DNA from: Bugulina stolonifera
Lineage: Eukaryota; Bryozoa; Gymnolaemata; Cheilostomatida; Bugulidae
Assembly (NCBI GenBank): GCA_935421135.1
Contig: OW285195.1
Location: 9,640,391 to 9,704,390 of the forward strand
Length of the DNA stretch: 64,000 nucleotides
Reading direction: 5' to 3'
Position 1 is the first letter of the stretch, and every line of letters begins with the position of its first letter. The position numbers and the translations under genes were made by a program. The notes under the pieces were generated by a model. That model ran no database searches and was not told where the DNA came from. It saw nothing but the letters and a program-made list of their open reading frames with translations. This document shows positions 50,401 to 62,400 of this stretch, piece after piece.

Positions 50401-53400
50401 CAACTCTTACCATCTGAGTTGAGTGAGTAACCTCGCGGACATTGACAGGTATCAGTGCTGTTCACAACCGAGCATGTGTAGGAACAGTTGTGTCCGGACT
50501 GACACTTCTTTATTGATTCACAAGTGAATCCGTCGGACTGGAAAGACAGAATTACGATTTAGTTAGGAATATAACACATGACATAGTTGATGACGCATCA
50601 CATGACCTAGTTAGAGATGTATCACAACATGACCTAGTTAGAACTACAATATGTGATCTAGTCAGGGCTGAATCTAATGACCTAGTTCGAGGTTTAAATC
50701 GCCGCCCCAGTCTTGGAAGGTACTATCATAGAGGTAGGATAGAGCCAGTACTATATAGAAAGCCAGTGAAGCCGTAAGGACCCACTTTTTTGCTTTAGAC
50801 GCAGTTCCGGTTTGCACTTTTGCACGTGAATGTAATTAGTTATGCCAAAGTTTTGTGCAGTAATAACTCATCCAGGACTTGTGACAAGTCATTTCACACG
50901 TAAGCTATTACTTCACAGTTTAAAATTTGTTAGCTGATGCTATGGTTTGCCATCCCCTGACGTCTCAAACGTATATTTTTTGATTTTTTTTTGAAATAAT
51001 AATAATAATTACATTACTACGAACTACTACCACCACTCCTGTTATTGCAACTAATGAATAATAATTATAATACTTAATTTGTGGTACTATTGGTAGTATG
51101 CACAGCATGTTGTTAAGCTGGTTTAAGTTTTTTTCGGTCTCGGATTAGAACAACTAACCTGGGAGACTCAAAACTTTTCTTAGTATTCTGGCCGACCCTA
51201 AAGGGTTTCTGTTATTAATTTTAAATTTATAATTATTATTATAATAATTTTTATATTAATTATATATTACAATATATAATATTATAATTATAATAATAAT
51301 ATTATATATTATAATATATTATATTATTGTTATAACTATTATTTGTTATAATTATTATTAACCAATTTTATAAAAAAAATGGAAAGAGAATTGACAATAG
51401 CGTTGTTCACATTATTATTATTGTTATTTTTTATAGTATTTGTAGTAGTGGTAGATGTAATTGCTAGCTAGTGATGGTCTAAATAAAGAGGTGGGAATTA
51501 TTAAACTACTACCACCACCAACTACAAAAACAACCAGTAATAGTGAGAAAAAATTTTATTAGTAGTTGGCAAAAGGACTTGTGAAACTTTCAGGCATGCA
51601 CTTGTTTTTATTTGGTTATAAAAAACAAGACATAATACGTTAACATTATAAATTATACTGATAATATTATAGATATTCATTCTTATTGTTCACTATCAAG
51701 ATTATGTTTAGCGTTATTCTCATGTTATGCGCTGTTGTAAATAAATTTATAGGCCCTATATACATTGCCACAGTAATTATCTTATTATTGTATTATAATG
51801 AGTGCTGATGTATGATATTACATTGAAATAATTGTGTAATAATGTTATTAATGCCTTTCCTGTTCATATTTCAAAGGTTTTTTTATGCAACTCTAAACTC
51901 TTTGATAAATGAGTCAGAGCATTGAGACGTCTAGATTTCACACCAACCATTTATACTCAAAACTGTGCTCCGATCACTTCGAGCTAGAGAGCTTCATAAC
52001 GTTTGTTGGAAGCTAGAAGTGTCTCAAGCAAGGTGTTTTGCTTTCTGTATTTGGACTTCCCTAGCCATTTGCAGGTAAAGCACCAGGTTTAGATCCTAGT
52101 TTTGTTTGAGATTCTAGTTTTTTCACTAATTAATTGTATGTTTGTTTCCCTTTCCGAACCAAATATTGAATGTTTGAACCCCAATATTCAAGTGCAATGA
52201 TGTTGACAGGGTTGTTGACAAAGTAGGCTATGTAGCTTGTGGCTACAATCACCAATAATTTTGTACAAACTTCAATACGCTATAAATATTTGATCCTTTG
52301 TAGTTTTAGTCCAAGAAAAAAGGCAGACGGGTGCTCAAACTGGGTAAAGGGACTTTTCACAGCTGGACAGTTAGAAACAGGACAGTTCGAAACTGTGTAG
52401 GTTACATTTAGAAGAACAAAACTTGCAGAAAGTTCATTTTAACTTATAATTAAATTAATAAAAAAAATATGAAAAATTAGTTGAAGTCTGGTGGTTTGGG
52501 CTTAGGCATTTCGAACTGTCCAGTGCTGAACTGTCCACTTTCGAAACGTTCTGTTTCGAACTGTCATTTTCAAATAGCCGCACATTCCTCAAACTGACAG
52601 TCCAGCAGATGTCCAGTATAGTATTGTCACTTAACCCTAAAGATTCAGTAGCAGATGTCAGCGTGAATGTAGATTATTCATATGGTAGTAATCCAGGTTG
52701 GTATTGGAATTGATGTCTCTTCTTATAGCATTTTATCTTGGAAGATCATAATTTCAGTGTTATCATAATAATTGATAGAATAGGCTATATCATCCACACG
52801 CACGTGTCCATGTAATATATATGTACAAAGGTACAATGTATAAACATACCTATATACACGTATGTTATCATAATATATATAAATATAATATGTATATAAC
52901 ATTCAGTGTAAAGGTGCGTTGCGTGGGAGTTTCCTAAGTTTTGAATAATTTTTGATATTTTATTGCTACAGATCAGGTGCTACTTATTTTGCTACTTTCA
53001 GAGTTTCTCAAGACTTTGTTCAGCAGGATTCATAGAATGGGAAAGCATAACAACAACCCAACTGCTACAGGCTTTAGGGCAGATCCAAGAAAGCTGTTGA
53101 TGAACTGGTCAGTGTCCACTTTAAATGTAGCCAATTCAGCTGACTGTGACTCCAGCTCTGGTTTATTTTCTTTACGGTGGTGCAAGTGAAAAGCTCCAAT
53201 ACCTTCTGGTTAACATCGCTGCAAACTTGTAACACTCACCCACTGAATATTCTTGGATATTTCAGGAAAAATTGCAAGAACTCTACACGGCAGTTTCTGG
53301 GGAAGTGTGCAGGTGGCTTTGGCGATCATTTGTATGTCGTAGGATGATGAAGGCCAAAAACAGAGGTGGCCTAACTTATGCTACTGATTTAGTAAAGCAG

Positions 53401-56400
53401 ATTGTGGTTTGATGTGAGCAGGTGTCTACACAGTGTATTTCGATTCTCGACTGATGAATAGACATTTGAAACATTGAACTTTTGCTTCATTTCAATACCT
53501 GTAACATAGTTTTACAATAAGTGTATCATAAATTTTTCATTTTTTTGTTATTTAATTCTTTTATTGCGATGTCTACAACATTTTTTGCTAGCTTTCAATC
53601 TTGTTTGCATATATATATATATATTTGTCTGGTTATGATAGTCATATGATTTACCATCCACAATTCTGCATTGCAGATGATAAAACAAATATACAATACA
53701 GTGCAATAATAGATATAATGCATATGTAGTTGACTTCTCATTAATTTCAATTACATCAGAAGTTGTATTTTTAATGTATCATAGATAGTTCTTAACTTGC
53801 AGAGTACTGATAGCCACAAAATATGTGATTTTGTTGAGCAAACGTTATCGATTTCGTATTGTTACAATGGATTTAATAGCAAACCGGAACTTTGTCTAAA
53901 GCAAAGAAGTGGGTCCAGACCGGCTTCACGACCGTAATAGTAATAGCGGTCGAGTACTGGCTCTATCCTACCTCTATGGGTACTATATTGTCAGGAGAAA
54001 ATAAAATGTTCCTACCTTGAGAGTGAATTCTGCTGGACAGGAACAAGTATATCCTCCAACTGTGTTGGTGCAGAGGCTACTAGAATAACAGTTGTGGGTG
54101 GAGTCTGAGCTACATTCATCTACATCATCACAGTTCTTTTTGTCGGTCGTGTTGAGGGCGTACCCACCACCACAGAAACAAGAATAAGAACCTATGCTAT
54201 TTGTACATCCTTGAGAACAACCACCTTGGTCATCCAGGCTACAAAAAGATAAATGCATAAATAAATATAAGCTATTGCCATGGGAATATGAGAACAGACA
54301 GTACGGGATCTTAACAGTAGCAGAAACCGACTGATGGACCAAAGAAAAGTGGCCAAAGCTCAGGAAACAAGACATGAAAAACGATGGACAACAATATTAC
54401 GGTCATTCCGAGGGAGGCTACTCATTGGTCAGTATAACTTTAGAAAGTCTGAGCTAAAAATCTTCGTAAACTCACGTGCATTCGTTGAGGTCAGTGCAGG
54501 TGAAGCCGTTGTCACTTAGCTTATAGCCTGTCTTACATCCACACATGTAACCAAGTGGATAGCTATCTGACATCTCTTTATCCGTACAGTCACCATTGAG
54601 AGAGTCACAGTTATTGGTCACGTCTGAGGCACATTCATCGATATTCAAACATGTAGATCCTACAAGATGATTGATCAGATGGTGTTACCAGATGTTGCTA
54701 GTGGATAAGCTACATGTACATGCATGTGTCTTTACAACAGTCTCTAGGTTTCCAGAGATATTTTTGCAAGCATTGAAAAAAAATCCTGTGTTGCGAGAAG
54801 ATTTGATATTTTTAGATTGTGAGTTTTGAGTGGGTAGGAGCCGTCTTGAAAGATCCAGTAACGATGTGGGTCAATTCAAACATGCTTCGTAGATACCTGT
54901 TAAAACAGTTTGGAGTTCGCTGCTAGCTCACCATATGCAATATAAACTTGTATTTTCATAGTAACAGAAATGTGATAATGAAGCAGCCCGGCGTAGATGG
55001 CAGAGGTTAGGAGAGGTACACAGAGCGTCCTTACTTACCATTAGAGTGTAGCTTGTATCCTGAGTCACACGTACATATGAAACTACCGACAGTATTCACA
55101 CAATCCTGGTCACAATTGTCAGTGTCATCTTCACACTCATCCATATCCTCACAAGTTACGAGATCAGCTGACCTCTGGAAGCCATCTTTACACTCGCACA
55201 CGTACCTGTATAACATATACAGTAATGCAGTGCATGCTGGGTATATTATACAATTCATGCTAGGTATGTTATACAATGAATTATGGGTATAATATACAAT
55301 GCATGATGGGTATATATGGTTGCACAATGCATACTGGTTATACATGTATAATATGTGTAATGCATTGTGGGTATATTGTATCTAGCATTCAACGGATGCC
55401 CTGTATATACATGTAGATGCACAAAGCATACCGTATACCATATCTATATCTCAGATAATACATATTGCATAATATATAGCATGTATATAGAGGGTAATAT
55501 TAGGTAGAGGAACACTAACCCTGGTTCTGTATTGTTACAGACGCTAGTCGCAGCAGAACAGATGTTATCACCAGTAACACACTCATCTATATCCACACAG
55601 TCCTTGTTAGCATCAGTTGTAAGACCTTGTGGACAATAACACAGCAGCTCTCCACCTTTGTCCTAAGTATCACAGTCAATAATATAGGTGATAGTTTATA
55701 TATTAGTACTGACCTTATTCAAGTAAACCATCAACTACTGACTACTGCTACATTTATAGTATGTACATGACAGTGTTGTTTGTTTAATTCCATTAAGAAA
55801 CTGTAGGTCTACTAGTGGAATGAGTAGGTAAAACGTTGGAAGAAGTTTTTCAACAATATCAAAGTAGCCTACATCTAGAAATACTAGCTACTTATCAAGC
55901 TAACCATAGCCATAGCTGGCTGAATGCAGGTAAAGAGTGTATTATTTTACTTGCCTTGGCGCAGGTAGAACGGGCCTTTCCACCGTCACACTTGAGCTTC
56001 TCACTCGCGGAACAAGCAATGTCGGGATCACAGGTTTTCTTATCAGTGGAGTTGAGGACAAAGTTCTCCTCACAGTCACATGTGTAAGAGGCTATACCAT
56101 CAACACATATCTGTAGGTAATAAACAACCAATGTGAGGGGGGACAACTACTACATTGCTGGAGTTTATAAGATTACGTAATACAGTTAGTACAACTAGGT
56201 ACTCTGCCACCTCTCCTGGTGTGAGTATTAGAGATGAGGGAGTTGAACGTGACATTTCTATCACAACTGTCAGGTTAGGAGTTAACATGAGTTATAGGCG
56301 AGTTCTTACCTGATCACAGTCGTTGCCGAGGGCGCACTCATTAATATTCTCACACTCGTCTCCATTAGCCTTGTACCCACGGTCACAGACACATTCATAG

Positions 56401-59400
56401 GAACCCTCAGTATCAACACATGATGATTTCTCCGTACAGTTGACTAAGTTCTTAGCGCATTCATCTATGTTCACACATCGGTCTACTTTGCCATCCCCTT
56501 CATAACCTGGTGGTAGGGGAAAGATTGGAGGCTATTATTTATCATTACATCAAATAGAAACATACCTTTCATGGTATATAATGATAAACATACATGATTT
56601 CAATTCAAGATGTGTAGGCAAACCATAAACTAATACAGTACTAACTGTGACTTTAAATATCTGAACGCTGAATGCAGTGCACCTCATACAGAGTTGAATA
56701 AATAAATTAAACATAAATTATCACCAACATAATAACACTTGAATCAGTCCACAAAACAAATATTAAATTCAGCAGAAATACAAAATTAAACACAACTTCT
56801 TTACCAGAATCACAGGTGCACGTCCACGCTCCAACAGTGTTGGTGCATTCGGCCTTGTCATCACAGTCGTGTGTTTTGAGTAGACACTCATCAATATCAA
56901 CACAGCTACGTCCATCTACATCCAGGGCATAGCCTTTGTTACACGAGCATCTGCAATACCAGCAAAACGGCTATTTGTTTTTGTAGCACCATCCGTATGA
57001 AGAGAAAACAATAACTAATAATAATATGTGGTATGAAAAATATAAAAAAATGAAAGTCTGTTAGAAATCAGATTATACATACAAAAGTGTGTGTACATGT
57101 ATGTATTGTATATGGTACCATTTGAAATACCTAATATTGATACACGGGTTAAAGGTATAAGCTAAATAAATAATAAAAAACAGCCCTGATCGAGCAAGAC
57201 CATTCATTTAAACATAGACAAGTCGCATCCGGTTATATCTACAGCACTTACACGAAAGAGCCGGCAGTGTTCTCACATTCTTGGTCACAGGGTTTGGTGG
57301 TCAAACATTCGTTCTCATCATAGCATGTCTGACCGTCTCCAAGTAAACCTGCAGGGCAAGGGTCACAGAGGAACTCCGCGCCTTCTTTCGAAACCTATCC
57401 AACATTACATTAAATGACATCATAGCATCCTATGATATGGTATAATAGAAACCTCTCATAATACAGCTATTACAATGACACTATCATAAATAAATTAACA
57501 GAGCTATCCAAACAGAAGTCAGGTGACGCAACTACCCAATCAGATATCAGTTCACATAACGACATGCAGCTTATAAATCTGTTAATATAATATCACCTAT
57601 CCTATCAGATATCACGTAACATAATTTCTCTATCAAGAAGATATTAAACATGTGTTGCACCTGAGAGATACTGTGTTGCAGACAGTTGAACTACAATATA
57701 ACACATAACTATTACATCACATAGCTGTGTTACCTGGCTAGCTACCACATCTGTACAGGAGGTGAAACAAGGGGCGTCGGCACACCCATCTAAATCCTCA
57801 TCACAGTGTACTCCAGCCCATCCAGGAGCACAATCACAGGGTACAACGTACCAAGCAGCGATATTCTGCACATCCCACTTGCAAGTACCTGTTATATACA
57901 TGTACATAATTTATACAGATTGTAATATAAGTTCATACTAGCAAGATATCTATTAGGTGAAGTAGATAGGGGATACCTGTGGTAACTTATCATTGTTTTT
58001 GACTGTTTAGTATTTATTACTTTTCTCCATTTGCATAGAAACGTTGGAGCTAATAACAATAGAGGAAATGATGTCACACCTGCATTCTTACAGTCACACA
58101 TGACCACTTGTGGTGAGAAGACAGCATTGGCTGCACCGTCTGAGGCAGTGATGACCACGCTGCTATTTTCAGCATACTCAACAGACGTCCATGAAACTGT
58201 TCCATCGGCAGCAATAGATAGTCCAGTGGGACCAGTGGAAACAGTGAAGGTTATGTTGTCTCCATTCGAGTCGTTGGCAGTTACCGTGAAGAGATTGCTA
58301 TAGGTCTTCCCAGCTTCAACCTGTTCGCAGATATATTTCATATAAGCATGACTAACACAGTTATATGTACGTAGATGTCATGCTATGATTCACTAGAGTA
58401 TCTGTATAAACACTACTATATAGAATGGGTAACTTTTCAAAACTGGTAAAAAGTTTGAAAACAATTTTCGCAAACTCCCAGCTTTGAATTTGGCTGCAAA
58501 AGAAATTTATAAAATCATTTTCATTATGACAATAGAAAAAAAAAAGGTTGAAGATCTAAAATTGCTAATAAATATCTCAGGTGTGAGATGAGTCATTTTA
58601 GAGAATAGGGAATTGTATTAGTTGTATAGTAATAGCACAGACCATGTTGTATAGCACTAGGCAACAGTGTAAACCTACACCCTGTGTGATCCCTCTTACC
58701 TGGAACGTAGCGTTAGGCGACGTGATGAAAGGAGCAAAGTTCGCTAACTTAGTTTTCTCAGCAACAAAGTTCTCACCGGTAGCGACAGTAGCTTCTGCGA
58801 AAGCTGCATTTCCGGTCACCTGCAGGTATATTATGTGAACATAATGCAATAATATATCAGTATATGAAACAATGTTACACACACTATATAATGACGTTGG
58901 GTTTAAATGATACATTACATTATATGCAGTGATATGATGAAAGGTATATTATATACATGTAATGTACAATGTGAACACCAAAGACTTCAGCATAGAGTAT
59001 TGATTATTGACTACCAGAATGTATCAAACTCAATATTGGATATTGAGATGTGAGATTGACCTTGCCATGCAGACATTGACCTTGCCATGCAGAGATTGAC
59101 CTTGCCATGCAGACATTGACCTTGCCATGCAGACATTGACCTTGCCATGCAGACATTGACCTTGCCATGCAGACATTGACCTTGTCACGTAGATATCGGA
59201 GAGTATTGCTGGTAATGAGTTAGTTTTTGACTCACAAATATGTTCTAGCATATTGCTTCTAGCTTGATACTACAACACATGTCTGGGAGGATAACTCCAC
59301 AATACCAAACTCAAAATAGGGGAATAGGATGGTTACGAGTCAAACTCAAGGCAACTAATTCTTGGTGTTTTCTATATTTAAGGCTGAGTTTCATCTCCAC

Positions 59401-62400
59401 CAATATGGCACCGAATAATGGATGTGCGTACCTTGTAGTCAAAGTAACACTCCCTCCGTTCCTCAGGTGTCTCATCTGAGGCCGCACCTTTATTGCAGAG
59501 AGCAATTGCCGCTGTCCGCGTAGCCTCATCGGGGAACATAATGGTAAGGTTGGGGTTAAAGAACTCCGGCACAAACCCTGGATCATTGTAGTCTGTCCAG
59601 TTTTGTCCACTGCCTAAATACAGGTGATTAATGCAATTAACTACAATGTATGAAGAGATTGCAACTATCAAAATATTTCAATTTAAATGCCTAACAGATT
59701 AAGTTGAATATATACAGCTGAGAGGCAAACAGCAAACAGAATTAAGCCCTCTGTTCGTTCAATAATGAACTATTCAGTTTAGACCAGTAGTATGCCTACT
59801 ACATGTATATAAATGTGAACTATTTAAATTATAGCAAATTAAAAATCATCTCCTAAGATAACAACATGAGTATGTACAAATGTATACAGTGGATTCCGTA
59901 GATTTCAGTGTAACGAGTTACAATGCACATAGCATACATAAGATTGTGCATCTGTAGCTATGGTTTGGGAGGTCAGAACATGGAAACATCAAGCTATTAC
60001 TAGTAATGAGAAGACAATTCCACAATGTGACACCTTAAAACTGTTACAATACATTATTAGGAAGAACTAGTTGATTACCATAAGTAAAGAGGGAGGTGCT
60101 ATCGCTAGTCATCCAGGTGAGTCCCCACGGGTAGATCTCCGACTCCACAAACGTCACCGAGTCGGAGGCCATAGTACCATTAGGGTACAGAAACTCGTCC
60201 GTTTTGTTTCCATTAAAATTACCTGCAGGAACACATAGCTACCTGTCACAGAGTGGCATACAATAATGACATATGAGTCAAAGAGTGAGGTTAGTATAGT
60301 ATAAATATGCTAGCAAGCAAACATATAATCAACACATGTTAGTAAGTAATTATGCTTAAAGTTCTGAACTATCGGTGAATCGATTTAAATGCGAGTCACC
60401 AGGTTTAAAATTACCCACAATTCTACACTTAGTCCCTCACCCATCAACCCTTTGAGCTTTCCTTGTAGCTTCGGATTAGCGATGACGTTAAGTGTCATCA
60501 TTTTGAGTTCAAGGCTGACGTCAATCTTTGCTGCGATACCGTTATCAAAGGTCAAGGTGTACGGACCAGAGTCATTAAACAGTCTGACATTACCCTCTGT
60601 GTGCATGGTGTTCCAGTCATGGTTGTTCTGCAGTGTGCCATTAATGTACAGCTCTATAACACAACAAAGTAGATAGCCTAAGTTTCTCTCTGGCCAGACA
60701 TTGAAAAACTAGTTACACAGTTTAAGTGGCAAATTCATAAACAAATTTTATATGGGGGGCATTATAATCTAATACAATTATAATACTGTTGTTTTTTCTA
60801 AAGGAAACCTGTTGGCCCGTCATAACAAATTGTATTAGTTATTTCTGTAACCATATTTTCATAGAAAACACATTGCATGTTGGATAAGTTACGTGTATAA
60901 TATGCTGTTTTGAAATTTGGAGTTGCGTAACCAGTGTTATATAGAAGATAACTCCGTACTATATATCGAACTGTGCTTTTTCAGCTTTTACCTATAATAA
61001 CCCTTCTTACTTTTTCAATCGCAAAATACGTTCATACTTTTCACTATCAAACTAAACCATCAACCATGCTTCTCTTGAATATAAATTCATAACATTCAAT
61101 ATTGCAGTCATGAGTCTACTCTTGGAAGTTGTCCATTCCCATGCCTGGAAAAACTGAGAAATATTAAGCATAATAGACCTAGTACTTACCAACAGATGAG
61201 AAGTTAGCAGGGAAGCTGACCTGTATGGTAGCCCCTCCATTCAACTGTGCGGCAAAACCAGTGAATACAGTTGCATCACCAGTTAGATTAACTCGACCAG
61301 TTCGACCCTACAGTAGGATAGAGGGATGTTACACAGCTGTCACACTTTCTTATTAAAATAAGAAGTGCTCTGTTTATACAATGACAAGCCATGGCAGACT
61401 TATTCTTAACTTTGTAGATTCAGCCCGGCACGTAAGCTGCGTAACCTGGTATAGTACAAAACATGCAGCAGTGTTTCATAAATACATGTACTATGCGAAT
61501 ACGCAGTAGCCAAATACACATCTACCACAACATACATGTAGATATGTATCTACTACAGTACAGAATATATAGTACATATCTACTATATTACATGTACAAT
61601 GTATATAGTTATTAATGCATGATGCAAACCTGTATGGCAAACTCGGGCCCATCTGAAGTTTCGATCATGACAAACTCCCCATGTCCGTTGAATGTATACT
61701 GGGTACCATCCAATGTTGTGATATGTGGATCACCAGCCAGCAGTGCCATTACTGTGAACAGATGTGGCATGTCATGATACGTATGGTTGGCGGATAAACA
61801 TATGTTAGTACAAGTTTCATTTTACATGTATTTGCTAACCATTTTCATTTGGTGATAGAATTGGTTTAATGGAGTAGAACTTGTACTATCTAGGGCAAAA
61901 TAATAAGGTTTTATTGTAACTCTTCTTGAATATGACTTACGACTTCTCAAATATTTTCAAGCTACTTCCGATTTAACCAGATAAATCTGAGCGGAAGTTA
62001 GACAACTAGCAATTGATTTTTATATTATCAATACAACCACTCCCGACTCCGAACTATACCGACAGTAGCTAGATAGGAGTTTGCAGAAACAGGAAGTATG
62101 ACTTACTGAAAGCGACAAAGCGATCGAATCGACCAGGAGGTCTAAGTGTCAGAAAATCCTCGCACATTGCAAACGGAGTTTCGCCAGATTCAAGGTTGGA
62201 AAAGCCACAGCAGGATGGAAAGATTTGATCTGCGTCTGAATTAGATCCTTTCTTGACGACAGTTGTCATACCGTCCAAGTTCTGTGCGCCAAGTATATCT
62301 GGACTATACAATGCACCGCCATCCTCATAGCAACATCTAAAATAATATTGAAAATTACAACATATTCACAATATTTTAAAGTAGCAATTAGCAATAAATG

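Larger units (their letters stand above)
50727..53978 (+). mobile_element. 3252-bp P-element/THAP-type DNA transposon, decayed
   Basis: The ends read CATAGAGG ... CCTCTATG. Long inverted repeats cover about 50727-50815 and 53879-53978, sharing GAGGTAGGATAGAGCCAGTA, a GTGAAGCC block, GACCCACTT, TTGCTTTAGAC and GTTCCGGTTTGC; the right copy has about 11 extra bases. An exact 8-bp duplication flanks the element. Inside, on the plus strand, are THAP-like and P-transposase-like pieces without a continuous frame, so the copy looks dead. It lies in the intron between exons 54238-54016 and 50537-50346 of the minus-strand NIDO-EGF gene, inserted in the opposite orientation. Without the element and one duplication the intron would be 218 bases, normal for this gene. 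A hAT assignment was considered because of the 8-bp duplication, but the transposase pieces favour P. Confidence 0.85.
48080..57888 (-). other. EGF-module array of the NIDO-EGF protein
   Basis: Fourteen exons: 57888-57734, 57394-57252, 56950-56805, 56506-56310, 56110-55955, 55662-55520, 55205-55039, 54659-54476, 54238-54016, 50537-50346, 50137-50053, 49798-49594, 48997-48795, 48439-48080. Fifteen module starts of the DIDEC/NINEC type are visible, mostly with the residues expected for calcium-binding EGF, preceded by an unusual first module with [10 protein letters not shown]. Module boundaries do not follow exon boundaries. The intron between 55955 and 55662 uses a GC donor. Confidence 0.88.

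Noticed and set aside
50842..50935. MPKFCAV start near the left end of the transposon as an intact THAP domain
   Set aside because: Only the first zinc-binding Cys is visible and the frame soon ends; kept as a hint within the pseudogene, not as a gene.
59030..59251. 73-codon minus-strand frame with repeated SAWQGQ-like units, and a CRISPR-like look of regular repeats
   Set aside because: It is a spacerless 20-bp minisatellite in an intron of an animal gene; the frame is incidental.
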